Shown in pieces: positions 10,601 through 21,057 of a stretch of 64,000 nucleotides of DNA. Numbering within the stretch: the first letter of the stretch is position 1; every line of letters begins with the position of its first letter. The notes below the pieces were generated by a model, which worked only from the letters and a program-made list of their open reading frames with translations, was not told the origin of the DNA and ran no database searches. The position numbers were made by a program, and so were the translations under genes. The stretch comes from Adiantum capillus-veneris (lineage: Eukaryota; Streptophyta; Polypodiopsida; Polypodiales; Pteridaceae). Location of the stretch: assembly GCA_014529385.2 (NCBI GenBank), contig CM043959.1, forward strand, positions 832,358-896,357, given 5' to 3'.

Positions 10601-13112
10601 ATTGATAGACACATTGCAGAGTCCACCAAGTTTGTATGCTCGTAGCATATTCCAAACATGGGAAATCGCAATGCAAGATGCCTAATTTGAAGCCTTGCTT
10701 CCAATGAGTACTTTGGTGCTCTTTCCCGATTGAGGTGGAAATGCTTAACCAGAGTCTTTCTAGCTCATAGCCGTGGATTCCAATAGACTACGAAAGCCCC
10801 TTGGCTTGATGAATACTAGCACCAACTGAAAGATCATCCATATATACTCACAAAGTGCCCTCACATCACCAACTTGGAAAACCATCAAGCGAGATACATA
10901 GAACCATGCCTGCTTGTAGCATAGAAATAGATAAAACAAAGGTTTTATACCTTCAATTATCCAATATGCCTAGTGGCAATTTTGCCCCTCTAGCATCTGC
11001 TAGCGGTGCTTATAATAACTGCCACGAGAAGTGCTTGTGTCTTGAGTGTCTAAAGTGCACACACGTTTGCTGAATGCCATAGCTAGGTAGCATGTTTTGA
11101 AAATTTTATTGAACAAATTCAAAATCTATTGCATACCTCATTAATCACGTGAATCAACTTGCCATGTTGGCCACATGGCCTATGCTTTCGATCTTCCTTG
11201 AACCTCAAACCATTGCGAGTGTGTCCTCGAGTGAAACTTCCTGCATTTCCCTGTTCTTTGGCAGCTTGAAGCTTCAAAGAAATTGATGAAGTAACTTGAC
11301 AAAATCTTCTTGCCAAAAGAGAGCGTTGATGATTGCAAGAAGTTTGGAACGACCCCAATCAAACATAGCCGTGCTAGTCTTAGTAGTACTGAAAGGCCTT
11401 GCCTATTTAATCTCCTTTAATAGCGTTGAATTGCACTCGATGCGATTGAAGTACAAGGTTTAAATATTTTGTAATTGACTGGTGAAGAAGCCGCCAAATT
11501 TTTGTTAAGGTCAACTTTTGCTTCCAAACAAGGCCGGGTAATGGTTCTTCTTGACATACTCCTTCCTAGGACGATTCTCCTCGAAGTCAAGGTGAATCTC
11601 CTCTTCAAAAGGGTAAGGGGTTTGGCCATGTGTGAAGGCCAAAACCTAAAACTTTTTTTAAAAAAAACGTAATAGCAACGATGGAGGTCGTCGTCTACTA
11701 CGCAGGGAAGAATTCGCCCAAGCACTCGCCGTGTTGCTTACTGGTCCATCAACTTATGACAAACAATGAGGCTAGTCAAGGCTGACAAACAGTATGGATC
11801 AATGGATTCATCTCTTCTAGTATAGAGATAAGCTCATTGCTATTTAGTGGTTCCCCATTTTCTTGAACAACAACTCCCATTACCATCTACTTTGCAAGAT
11901 TCAATTGCAAATGCCTAGGTCCAGTCGTCAGTGTTTTGGACACCACACGTGACACAAGTTCTCTCATCCGATGTATTGCTGATTGCAAAAATCCCTTTGC
12001 GATAGGGTGGTTATGGTTTCCAATGTGGATGAAAAAGCGGACCAGTTGCTCTCAAAGATCAAGTAATAGACAGTACAAGAACACTCTTGAAGCAGAACTT
12101 GACTTTGACCACATTGGAAGTACCTTAGAGTTTCGTTTTTTGAGCTCAACATACCAACAGACAAAATTGATGTCATCAACATCCCTGTGTAAAAAGTCTT
12201 GTTTGGCCGTCTGTTTATCACTTTGATTGAGTACAAACCATTTGTGTAGTAAGATGGCCACCACATTTACTTCTGATTATAGGAGGGGACTTCATTCTAG
12301 ATTGACCATGCTTAACCCAACAATGGTCATGATACTTTTGATCCATCCCCAACATTTTGAGAACTCCATCTGGCATAGGGTCTAGCTCATAAATGCAATC
12401 CCCATTGTACACCTATGGGGCTTCCACAACCTTCTTCTTAATCAAACAACTAGAAATCAATCGGCTCAATTTTGGGTATCGGTGGCTATTTAGTACAATG
12501 TGCTTCAATGTACTTTGTATTTTCTCTACCTTGTTTGAACCAAAAGAAATGTTTTTTTCTCTATCTCTTTTATCCAAACATCTTGTATTGATTCTTGGCA
12601 CACAAAAAAAGAATCTTGAAGGTTTTTGTTTAAAGTTAGACCAACAAATCCATCTTTTTCTTTAGAGGAGCTATGTTAACGCGACATGCTTTAAGTTGTC
12701 CTAGACAATGATAATTATAAGGATTTTGACATATGCTAACTAGTACAATAAAACAAGCTAGATCTCTAAGATCTATGATGCATGATATATCAATAGAAAG
12801 CTCTTGAAACAAAGAATCCAAATGTATAAACTCAGACAAATTTTGATATTATTTGTGAGAATTTTACCGTGCGTTCAAATTTTTTTAGATGTGCTAATTT
12901 GAATACGCTGACTAGCACAAAAATCATGTCATGTTAACGTGCATTTACCTTATCAATTTGACTCCCAAGTGAATGAAGCTTTTCTACAACGCCAATGTAT
13001 AACGTCCTGGGAGGAATCCAGTGGGTCACACTTCATACATTACACCACCCATATTGCCCCCAACTACAAAACCATGTTCTTTGTTGAAAAAAGAAACCGT
13101 ACTCAGCCTTAC

Positions 13113-13114
<2 letters not shown>
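7699..13114. other. Long stretch with no recognised gene
   Basis: 5.4 kb of AT-rich sequence. Short open frames occur (for example 7,846-8,103 minus, 8,058-8,474 plus, 11,417-11,725 minus, 11,936-12,226 plus) but none shows a domain or repeated family wording I recognise. Some minus-strand pieces between 9,704 and 11,360 have splice-like borders and are listed separately. The phrase AAGCC(T/C)TGCTTCC recurs near 8,800, 10,300 and 10,690, suggesting a degraded dispersed repeat. I see no LTR, terminal inverted repeat or RNA gene. Confidence 0.5.
9704..11360 (-). other. Possible decayed multi-exon gene
   Basis: Not recognised. Two candidate exons have good borders and agree in phase. One is 10003-9896 (108 nt) after a CACTAG acceptor and before GTAGGT; it encodes LICQGCNKLLNACNDELHSR and then an AKCHKY stretch. 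The other is 9775-9704 (72 nt) after CAGTAG and before GTAAGT; it encodes HMRRGYEQHSRRKKY and more. Joined, they give a small Cys-rich, possibly zinc-binding segment followed by a basic tail. Further exon-like frames lie upstream: 10648-10439 (with CQCDTNREG) and about 11,260-11,138 before a GTATGC donor (with EDRKHRPCGQHGKLIHVINE). I cannot connect the whole, so this may be chance or a relic. Confidence 0.28.

Positions 13115-13195
<81 letters not shown>
13115..13195. repeat. (GA)n microsatellite
   Basis: An almost pure GA tract of about 81 bp. It produces an open frame of alternating R and E residues that should be ignored. Confidence 0.97.
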
Positions 13196-13198
<3 letters not shown>

Positions 13199-13316
13199 GT
13201 TGAAGAGAGAGGTAGAGAGAGAAAATTTAAACCAAAAAAAATTTAATTACTTTTTAGCAAGTTGTATATAAATAACCTCACATTATGACTTGTGAAGGCT
13301 TCAGAGAGGTAACGAG

Positions 13317-13319
<3 letters not shown>

Positions 13320-13358
<39 letters not shown>

Positions 13359-13415
13359 GAAGAGAGAGGTGAGATCAAAGGTTTGAATTCTGATGCCTAT
13401 ATAGTGCCCAGTTAA

Positions 13416-13466
<51 letters not shown>

Positions 13467-13520
13467 AGGGAAGAGAGAGACTGAGATCAAAGGTTTGAAT
13501 GTGGATGCCTATATAAATGC
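13320..13520. repeat. Two tandem copies of a GA-tract unit
   Basis: A (GA)n tract at 13,320-13,355 is followed by AGAAGGGAAGAGAGAG, then GATCAAAGGTTTGAAT, then GATGCCTATATA. The same series follows the (GA)n tract at 13,429-13,462. The unit is about 105-110 bp, with few differences in the non-repetitive part, so the tract and its flank were duplicated together. Confidence 0.85.
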
Positions 13521-13602
13521 CTTGAGAGGATGTTTTTTCACACATTGCAAATTTTAAGTGTTGGAAGAACTTTATGTAAAGTTGTAATCTTTTCTCTCTA
13601 CC

Positions 13603-13604
<2 letters not shown>

Positions 13605-13661
<57 letters not shown>

Positions 13662-13716
13662 GCTAAGTGGATGCTAGCACCCACTTACCATGTGTGAGAG
13701 GGAGAGAACACTTAGC

Positions 13717-13750
<34 letters not shown>
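13605..13750. repeat. (CT)n / (GA)n inverted repeat
   Basis: A (CT)n tract at 13,605-13,659 runs into CATGCTAAGTG (to 13,669). After a 39-base spacer the complement CACTTAGCATG (13,709-13,719) leads into a (GA)n tract to 13,750. The arms pair perfectly over about 43 bp, so single-stranded DNA or RNA here could fold into a long hairpin. Confidence 0.85.
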
Positions 13751-13753
<3 letters not shown>

Positions 13754-13820
13754 GGGAGAGGGAGAAGACAAGAGAGAGAGAACAAGGGAGAGAGATGAAT
13801 AGAGAGAAAAATATATAATA

Positions 13821-13825
<5 letters not shown>

Positions 13826-13865
<40 letters not shown>

Positions 13866-13895
13866 TATATATAGATATAGAGAGAGAGAGAGAGA
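13826..13895. repeat. (AT)n and (AG)n microsatellites
   Basis: About 37 bp of alternating AT, then ATAGATATAT variants, then a short (AG)n run to 13,895. It directly precedes the start of the DUF8039-like gene at 13,948. Confidence 0.95.
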
Positions 13896-13947
13896 TAACA
13901 ATTTAAGCCTTGTTTGTGATTAGAGCCTTTGTTTATTCAGACTTAAT

Positions 13948-15155
13948 ATGGCTCCTACCAAGAAATCTGATGTTGGAGCTTATGTTGAGTTCATTTACAA
14001 TCGAGAGGCAATTGGTTTAGGCCACATCCATAAGACATCAAACCCAGCTTGTCTTCATGGGAGCAGATTGCCAGATGGTTGCTATTCCCTTGCATTGATA
14101 AAAGTATATGATGGCAAGGATGCTCTTCTCCCTCGTGTTCATTCATCTAACGAAGAAATTACTAGCCTAAAGAAGGCAGAGAAAAGTCTTATTGTGTGGC
14201 CTAAAAGAGATATGGTATTATTTTGCACTATCTCTAATGGTTTTAGAGTAGCTTCTCTTTGCGTGTAAACTATAAAAGTTCTAGTATTGTGTTGTTTGTT
14301 TATCATCAAGTTTCAAAGACAAAAAGGAAAGAACCACAAGAAATGTCTCCATCTTCCTAGTGTCTCGCTTTTGAAGAGCAAGCCAATTAGCACTATGCCA
14401 TCACCGCGCGTTGCGACATAAAAATTTTCTAAAAAGGGTGCAAAAGGAAAAGCAAAAGTGAAAAAGGTAGTCTCTTCTAAAGTTGTTGCTGATGCTGAAG
14501 ACTCTGAAGAAGAGATCAATGACAGGGAAATGGAGGCATACATGTCATCATGAGCAAATGCTAGAGGTGAATTTCCAATTGACGAAGATGCTACATTGGT
14601 TCACCAAGATATATTGTCAAAACCTCTTCAAAACTTGAAGGTACATAAGAGGATTTGCATGTAACAGAGCAATAATTTGTTGCAAGTTGTGGATTTTAAC
14701 ATGTTTTGGTCCATGCAAAAGGAGAGCGGGTCTCCATTACCTTGGGTTCCACTATGCCGATTGACTAAGTGGAGAAAGCAAGACAGGTTAGCTAGGATCC
14801 AAACCGGCTAAAACCATTGGCCAAAACATTCTTATTGGAGAGGTACTATGAGCCCAAGGGATACTTTATATGTTTGCTTGATGCATCGGGCCGTCCTTCT
14901 ATCGATGTAGATGATGACATCTTACAAACACGGGATCCCCTGCGGCAAGTAGCTAACAATGAGTTCGAGGCCAAAATTAAAGATACTTGCTGGGCTGACT
15001 TGCCTGGAAAAATGTTGTACATTTGGGATGGAAATCATAGGCTGGCAGTATAAAGGGAGTTTTGAAAGAGAGTAATTTATATTATTAATGGTTTAGACTT
15101 GCATATGTGTTCATTGCGCTTATCATCTGTCCTCTTCTTTGGTTTTAGGTGTTGC

Positions 15156-15247
<92 letters not shown>

Positions 15248-15799
15248 TCAATGTGCACCCAAAATTTTAAGTTGAATTGGTGACAGTAGACTCTTCGAAC
15301 GAGGCTAATATGTTGAGCATTTTCATGCATATAATCAAGTAAGATCCTTTTTCCTAGTGGTGCGTGAGCAACTTAGACGCATTTTGTCTTGACGCTTTCT
15401 TTTTCAATCCCATGTACATTGAACGACACAAGTTACATGACTACCTCTTACGTGAACATGATGTGGATGGTGCGGGAAATGGGATTGCTTTGAAAGAGGC
15501 TATCATGGAGAAGCTACTGTGTGTTGTCTATAACTCGATACATGGAGAGATTGCAAGAGAGCTGGAAAGAAATCATGGTACAATGTTCCTGTCACTCTGA
15601 TGTCATAGCTTCTTCATCGCGTAAGTTGCATCAAAGTGTTTTAGTTTATAATCAGATCAATTTGTTTTTGTCAATACTTGAAGTATCATTGGCACCATGC
15701 TTGTAGGACAAGTATGCCCTTACCCTGAAAAAGATTGTGGCAGAGAAGGATACAATGCTATCCTTAGAGTTTCAAGCCCAATTGTTAGCAGCAAGCTAA
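13948..15799 (+). pseudogene. Decayed spliced gene: DUF8039-like segment and GNHR motif
   Basis: A plus-strand series of coding pieces. 13948-14268 starts MAPTKKSDVGAYVEFIYNRE; its HGSRLPDGCYSLALIKVYDG and KSLIVWPKRDMVLF resemble DUF8039, a domain of plant transposon-linked proteins. About 14,430-14,660 is lysine-rich then acidic, with one in-frame stop. 14,690-15,053 continues with VDFNMFWSMQKESGSPLPWV, a one-base frame change near 14,808, and ends in MLYIWDGNHRLAV. The GNHR box recalls the ParB/sulfiredoxin fold (weak inference). Further pieces follow a GA-rich intron: about 15,247-15,340 and 15,364-15,600. The last exon, 15707-15799, follows TTGTAG and encodes a coiled-coil-like end (DKYALTLKKIVAEKD) to a stop. 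Premature stops suggest a relic, though errors cannot be excluded. The real function is unknown. Confidence 0.5.
15160..15245. repeat. (GA)n microsatellite in a presumed intron
   Basis: 86 bp of GA lying between two coding pieces of the DUF8039/GNHR gene, shortly after a TTTTAG sequence. It is read as intronic. Confidence 0.95.
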
Positions 15800-16631
15800 C
15801 ACGGATACCATTTTTCGGAGTTCTCTTTGTAAAACACTTATTATTTTGATAAATCAAGAATATTGTAATTAATGAGCCGGGGCTAGAAGCTTCCAGATTG
15901 TATCAGCTTGTCATTACCCATCTTTGGTAGAACTCTCAGATTATTAGTTTTGACCAACAAAAACCTTGGTTAAGGTATAAAAGCCAATTTTTTTAAGTTT
16001 TGGATAATGAAATACACAGCATGAGCTAACGACACTCACTCCTCTCCTTTCTCACGCTTCCTGCTCCCTCCCCATTTGTCACATTGCAGTCGCGTTTGTT
16101 GCATTGCAACCGAAGGTAAGAGCTCTACGCATTGACGTAAACACATCACAATAATTTGTAGTTTTTGGCGTCAACCTAATTTCATCATAACTAGGAATTT
16201 ACACTTTCAAATAAAAAACTAAGCATATGCGGGGTATTGGGGCATCATTGCTAAGCATTTAGATGCATTCTGGGTCAAAAACGACTGGGTCAAAAATCCA
16301 CTACTGTTAATAATCGCAATTTTGGAACTTGACCTAAAGTGGGGTATAGACCATAAGCATGTCCTAGAAGTTTCGTTACGTTTGGATGTCATTTGATGTT
16401 GTAACGGATGTGATTTGTTTGCCGATGAGTGATTGGCTTTTGGTGATTTCAGTCACTTGAGTGTAGCTTGAGTTAGATGTGAGTTGTTAGCTGTTTTCCA
16501 AGAGATTGACAACCTCTTGTAGCCTCTATGCACTAGTCGAGTCAGCTTTATCCCATGGATTGACAAATTTATCGTGGTTCTCGCTAATACTGCAATAAGA
16601 TAGGATGGTGAGGTTATACATGCGTCCCACA
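15800..16631 (+). repeat. LTR remnant with TATA box (3' edge defined)
   Basis: The right edge is set by CCCACA at 16,631 followed immediately by a primer-site sequence. A TATA box (TATAAAAG, 15,976-15,983) sits about 650 bp upstream, followed by a pyrimidine-rich stretch, as in an LTR promoter. The left edge is not found; it lies at or after the stop codon at 15,799. The downstream body is missing apart from about 300 bases of leader before a copia fragment. Confidence 0.5.
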
Positions 16632-16633
16632 TT

Positions 16634-16651
16634 TGGCGCCGCTGTCGGGGA
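16634..16651 (+). other. Athila/Tat-like primer binding site
   Basis: TGGCGCCGCTGTCGGGGA lies two bases after the LTR end. Athila and Tat gypsy elements typically show TGGCGCCGTTGCCGGGGA, so this is a close variant. It implies a lost plus-strand element of that group, unrelated to its present neighbours. Confidence 0.7.
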
Positions 16652-16949
16652 TTGAAGAGACCTAAACTAGGGAAAAACACGAGCGTCTTGTGAAGTTATC
16701 CTTTAACTTCCTCTAGGATTGCCTAGAGTTCAAAACTTTCTTTTAGAAACCGTATAGCCTAAGATTGTCGTCTTTTGATGTGTAGAGGTAGCTTGGAGGT
16801 AATTGTACTTGCTGAGTGCCTTTAGGATTGCAGGATTGTAGAAATAGATTAGGATTTTGAGGATGATTGGTAGACGAGACAAGTCTTAAGATCAGTGCTC
16901 AGAAAATCATAAAAGACAAGAAAACGAGTGTTTGTGGACACTTTCCACA

Positions 16950-17835
16950 ACCACATTGCATGAGAATCTAGGAGAAGAGTCAAACTTTGCCACATTCGTT
17001 TTGGCTCGAGGCTGTCACGTGTGCCACTTATGTACTCAAGAGGTGTCCTACAAAAGTGTTGCCGTCTATGACTCCATATGAAGCATAGCATGATAGAAAG
17101 CCATCTATTGAGCAGATGCATGTTTTTCAATGTTTGGCTTATGGTTTAGTGCCACAAGCGCAACGCAAAAAATTGGATGATAAAGCTGTCAAATGTATTT
17201 TTATTGGTTATACTTCTGAAAGCAAAGGTTACAGGTTGTAACATCCGCAAACAAAGCTTATTTTGGTCTCACGTGATGTTGTGTTTGTGGAAGATTATAT
17301 TCATCCTTTGTTGTCATGTACTAGAGATAGTAAAGTAAGCTTACATGACATTTATGACAGTTTATTGCCTCTTTTCAATGGTGGAAGCTCGAATGTAAAT
17401 TCAAAAGAGGCAAATGTACAGCCTATGGGGGTTATTGGAAATGTTACAGATCAACCTATTACTGATACAGATGCACTTGATGTACTTGATGAGGAAAGGG
17501 CTGAAAACGAGCAGGCTAGATGTATGCCAAAATGGGTGGTGCACACTTTGTGTGATAGTAAATTGGATGCACCTTTGTCTAGTCATACTCGTTCAGGCTC
17601 TCGCCATGCATCCTATGCATCACATTGTTATTCTTTGACTGTGTCTAGCTTACATGATGTTGAGGAACCTCTGTCTTTTGATGAAACATAAAATTCAAAA
17701 AATTGGATGGATTCCATGCAATCAGAATATGATGCACTAACAGAAAATGACACATAGGCTTTATGTGATTTTCCTCCTAGAAAAAAGGCCATTGGTACAA
17801 AGTGGGTTTACAAGTTGAAACTTGTGTGTAGCGGA
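16950..17835 (+). pseudogene. Copia fragment: integrase end to RT start
   Basis: Plus-strand remnant. From about 16,990 the frame gives PHSFWLEAVTCATYVLKRCP, then LPSMTPYEA, VFQCLAYGLVPQAQRKKLDD and CIFIGYTSESKGYR, the end of a copia integrase. 17263-17691 continues with the variable linker (ending SSLHDVEEPLSFDET). After a stop, NWMDSMQSEYDALTENDT and KKAIGTKWVYKLKL open the RT. The linker and RT start closely match copia B at 43,922-44,275, so the two are one family. The fragment ends abruptly at the left edge of the gypsy B LTR. Confidence 0.85.
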
Positions 17836-19402
17836 AAATAGCATGAACATAGTGAGCATTTCATTAGAAGAGTTTCCTAATGAGAATAACAAGAGTGCTT
17901 GGGTGGAGAGAGCAACAAAAATCATAACACCTAGTTAGCTAGCATGAACAATAGTTTCAAAAGAGAGATAAATTAAGCTATTGACAATAGTTGAGGACCG
18001 GATTTTCATGGAGCCGGTCCCCCCTCCGAAGGCTTTGTATTATGGTTTCTCCCATCAAGAGAGACATTGTACAATACAATTCTTTGTGTTCCTTCAAGAC
18101 TAGCTAGTGCAATGAAGATGGAAACTTCATGCACCTAGCAAAACACTTATCAAACACAACATCAATTCCCTCACGGTCTCAGACCCAAGACCTCACACAC
18201 CTTCGAAGATGGTGAGAGCTAGCGGGGTATGATAGTGGATTGAGAGGAAGGAGTATTCTTACGAGAAAGATGTACATCTCCTCACATAATCACTCATATT
18301 ATCATAGCTTAGCTTAGTAATTAGCATGGTAGAGGAGATGAGCATGCATTGAAGCTTGGCTCTTGGTTGGATTTGCATCCACATGCCAAGAGTGTGTCGA
18401 TGTAGGCTTCTATCTCACAAGCTTGAAGTAGGTGATGAGCTCTCCATTAAAGCTTGGGAAGAGATAGTCTTCTTTTCTTCACACATAGACTGTGTGTGAG
18501 AGTGTGTGTGATAATGCCTCACAAAAATCAGCCCCCTCTCTCTCTTGGGCGAGCCCTCTTGCTATTTTTCTCTTGCTTTTCCCTCATTGGACCTCCCCAA
18601 GTCAAGCCAATGACTATTAAGCAGCATAAGTGATAGCCTTCTGACATGTGTCCCCCTTTCCCCTTTTGTTAGAGCTTAATCAATTAAACTAATGGATTTA
18701 ATTGAGTTAAATCCCCTATTGGACCTTTTCCCCCTCTGGCCAATAGGAGTTAAGTAGCCCATTAGGCTACTTAATTCCTATTGGACCCCTTCATGGGCTG
18801 TCCAATAATCATCCAGGAGACTTAATTATCATTGGTTCTTTTTATTAAGTGCTTTAAAATTAATTAGACTAAGTTTACTCTAGCCTAATTCTCATTGGTC
18901 CACCTCCAAGGCTATCCAATAGGAATTGGGTACACCTTGTGGGCATCTGGGCTAGGGAGCTGACATGTGTCCCTCTTTCCCCTTGTGTACAAAGGAAGCT
19001 TGTGTGTGTGTGTGTGTGTGAGTTTCTCTCTCATCCCCTACAGCAAGGGCTCGCCCCCTCCTCAATAGGGCCATGCATTGACTTTACACACTCACACACA
19101 CCATCCAATTTCCTAAGCCTTTGACCCTTTGGACTTACACTTGGAATTTTGGAACCTTAGCATTTTGGAAGTCTTAATGTGTTGCACCCTGGGGTCCTTT
19201 GAGCACATTGCATGTACCTTGCTCTTCTGCAGATGGCCCCCCATTTGGATCCCTATTTTTCCTCCTTTCGATCCCTATTGTGGCCTCATCTGCCAGCATT
19301 ACCAATATTCTAGCTTTCTCTCCCCTAGCACTTCCCCATATTAAATGATCAGTTTAACATGAGAAAATCATTTAGGAGAACTAGATATTAGTTATTATGA
19401 CA
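17820..19402 (-). repeat. Gypsy B 3' LTR (left copy)
   Basis: 1,583 bp that match 25,204-26,783 along their whole length with scattered single-base differences (roughly 3% in the parts I compared). It ends TTATTATGACA. Its left end starts at ACTTGTGTGTAG, so the terminal TGTAACATTTAATGG present in the right copy is missing. Confidence 0.92.
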
Positions 19403-19418
19403 TTACCTCTCTCTTGAA
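19403..19418 (-). other. Gypsy B polypurine tract
   Basis: The minus strand reads TTTCAAGAGAGAGGTAA directly before the 3' LTR. This is the purine-rich primer for plus-strand DNA synthesis, in the expected place. Confidence 0.7.
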
Positions 19419-19679
19419 ATCATAGTCGTCCTCGACTATGAGGTAGAGATGGTAAAGCATAGTCATTAGTCCTTTACTTAGCGGGTAGAGGATCCCTATT
19501 TTACCCTACGACATCGTTCCACAATGGATGACTAGTCCATTTGGCACTTGTGAGCCAAAGCTGCCGTAAGCATGTCTGCACATTAGTCCTATCAGTCTTC
19601 CATAGCAGAGTGACAAGCTCTACTTGGTGTTCGGGAGACGTCGTCTCCACAAACTTGATCCTAAGCATGCATACTTCTT

Positions 19680-19800
19680 AACATTTGTGCACAAATTAAC
19701 AAAAAGAGTCTTATAAGACAAAAACTTTGTTCGTTTAAACATTTGTGCACAAATTAACAAAAAGAGAGTCTTATAAGACAAAAACTTTGTTCGTTTAAAC
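19680..19800. repeat. 58/60-bp tandem duplication
   Basis: Copy 1 is 19,680-19,737 and copy 2 is 19,738-19,797, with the start of a third. They differ by a 2-base insertion (GAGTC versus GAGAGTC). The repeat lies in the gypsy B 3' untranslated part and explains the repeated short open frame there. Confidence 0.92.
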
Positions 19801-19854
19801 ATTTGTACATTTGCCTACTCTAGGGAAGCATTGTAAGCATTGACAAGGTTTAGG

Positions 19855-21015
19855 CTATCCTTTAAATGTATGCCTTGCATCTTCAAAAGGATAGTTTTTA
19901 AACTTAATAAGATACCGTCGGATAATCTTACCGCCTCTTAATACCTTGTCTTCATGTCGGAGAATGGACTCGGGCTGCAGCACCTCTTCTTGGTCCTCGA
20001 TCTCCGGTGGGTCTTCAGTAGTTGTTTCTTGAGGTGGCTCTCCTTTGTAAGGCTTTAATAGGCTCACATGGAAAGCATTGTGTATGAGCCAGTGTTTGGG
20101 CAACTTGAGTTGATAAGCCATCTCATTGATTGGCCTAAAAATCTAGAAAGGACCATAGTACCTTTTTGCTAGTTTAGCATAGTACTTTTGGTGTCCCGTA
20201 GGATTCTTGCCCATCGTGTGTCTTAGTCGAGCCTTAGGAAATTTTAATAAGACCCAATCATTTTCTTTAAAGGCTTGGGCTCTTCTGTGCTTATCAGCAG
20301 CAACCTTTTGCCTTTGCTGCGAGATAGAGATAGCATCCTTAATCTTTTGAAAAGATTCTTGTAGGTCTCGGCTATACTCATCTGCAGCGAAGATCTTCCC
20401 ATGTGCCTTAAGTGGCAAGGGAATTTTTGATCTTCCCTCAATTACCTCGAAAGGTGCTTTTCCCGTGGAAGTATGTACATTGTTATTGTAAGCATACTCC
20501 ACTAAGGGTAAGTACTTCTCCCATTGGGATCTTTGATCTACTTCCGTTTCATAGGCTTTTAGTAGATCGAGAATTGTTAGGTTAGCTATTTCACTTTGGC
20601 CATCCGTTTGTGGATGATATGCCGAAGAGAAGTTTAGCCTTGTCCCTAAATTCTCAAAGAGACCCTTCCAGAAGTTACTGGTCATTCTAGGATCTCTATC
20701 CGACACTATAGACATTGGCAAGCCATGGTACTTGAAAATTTGTGAAATGAAGAGGGTTGCCATTTGATGGGCTTTGATAGTCTTTTTGACAGGTATAAAA
20801 TGAGCTTGTTTACTGAACCTGTCTACTATTGTCCATATTCCCGTATTCCCATGGATAGACTTAGGCAATCCAAAGATAAAATCCATGGATATGCTCTCCC
20901 ATGGTGAATTAGGGATTGGCAAGGGTTGAAGCAATCCAAGTTGCTTCCCTCTATCAAATTTTGTCTTTTGGCATACCACACATTTAGAAACATACTCTTG
21001 TATGTTCACTTTCAT
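19855..21015 (-). pseudogene. Gypsy B integrase and chromodomain-like end
   Basis: 21015-20143 is one open block of 290 codons. It holds the second half of the HHCC zinc-binding region (CVVCQKTKFDRGK) and a full rve core: D in ISMDFIFGLP, D in SIVSDRDPRM, and E in QTDGQSEIANL. It ends in RLRHTMGKNPTGHQKYYAKL and YYGPF. After a stop, 20121-19855 gives AYQLKLPKHWLIHNAFHVSL and a chromodomain-like segment with YLIKFKNYPFEDARHT. Such ends target chromoviruses to heterochromatin. All three catalytic acids are present. The two blocks are split by one short break near 20,122-20,142. Confidence 0.9.
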
Positions 21016-21057
21016 GGTAGGCCAATAGAAATATGTTTCAATTCCCTTTAGTGTAGA

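Noticed and set aside
12939-13901. Arg-Glu and Ser-Leu repeat proteins
   Set aside because: Produced by GA/CT microsatellites.
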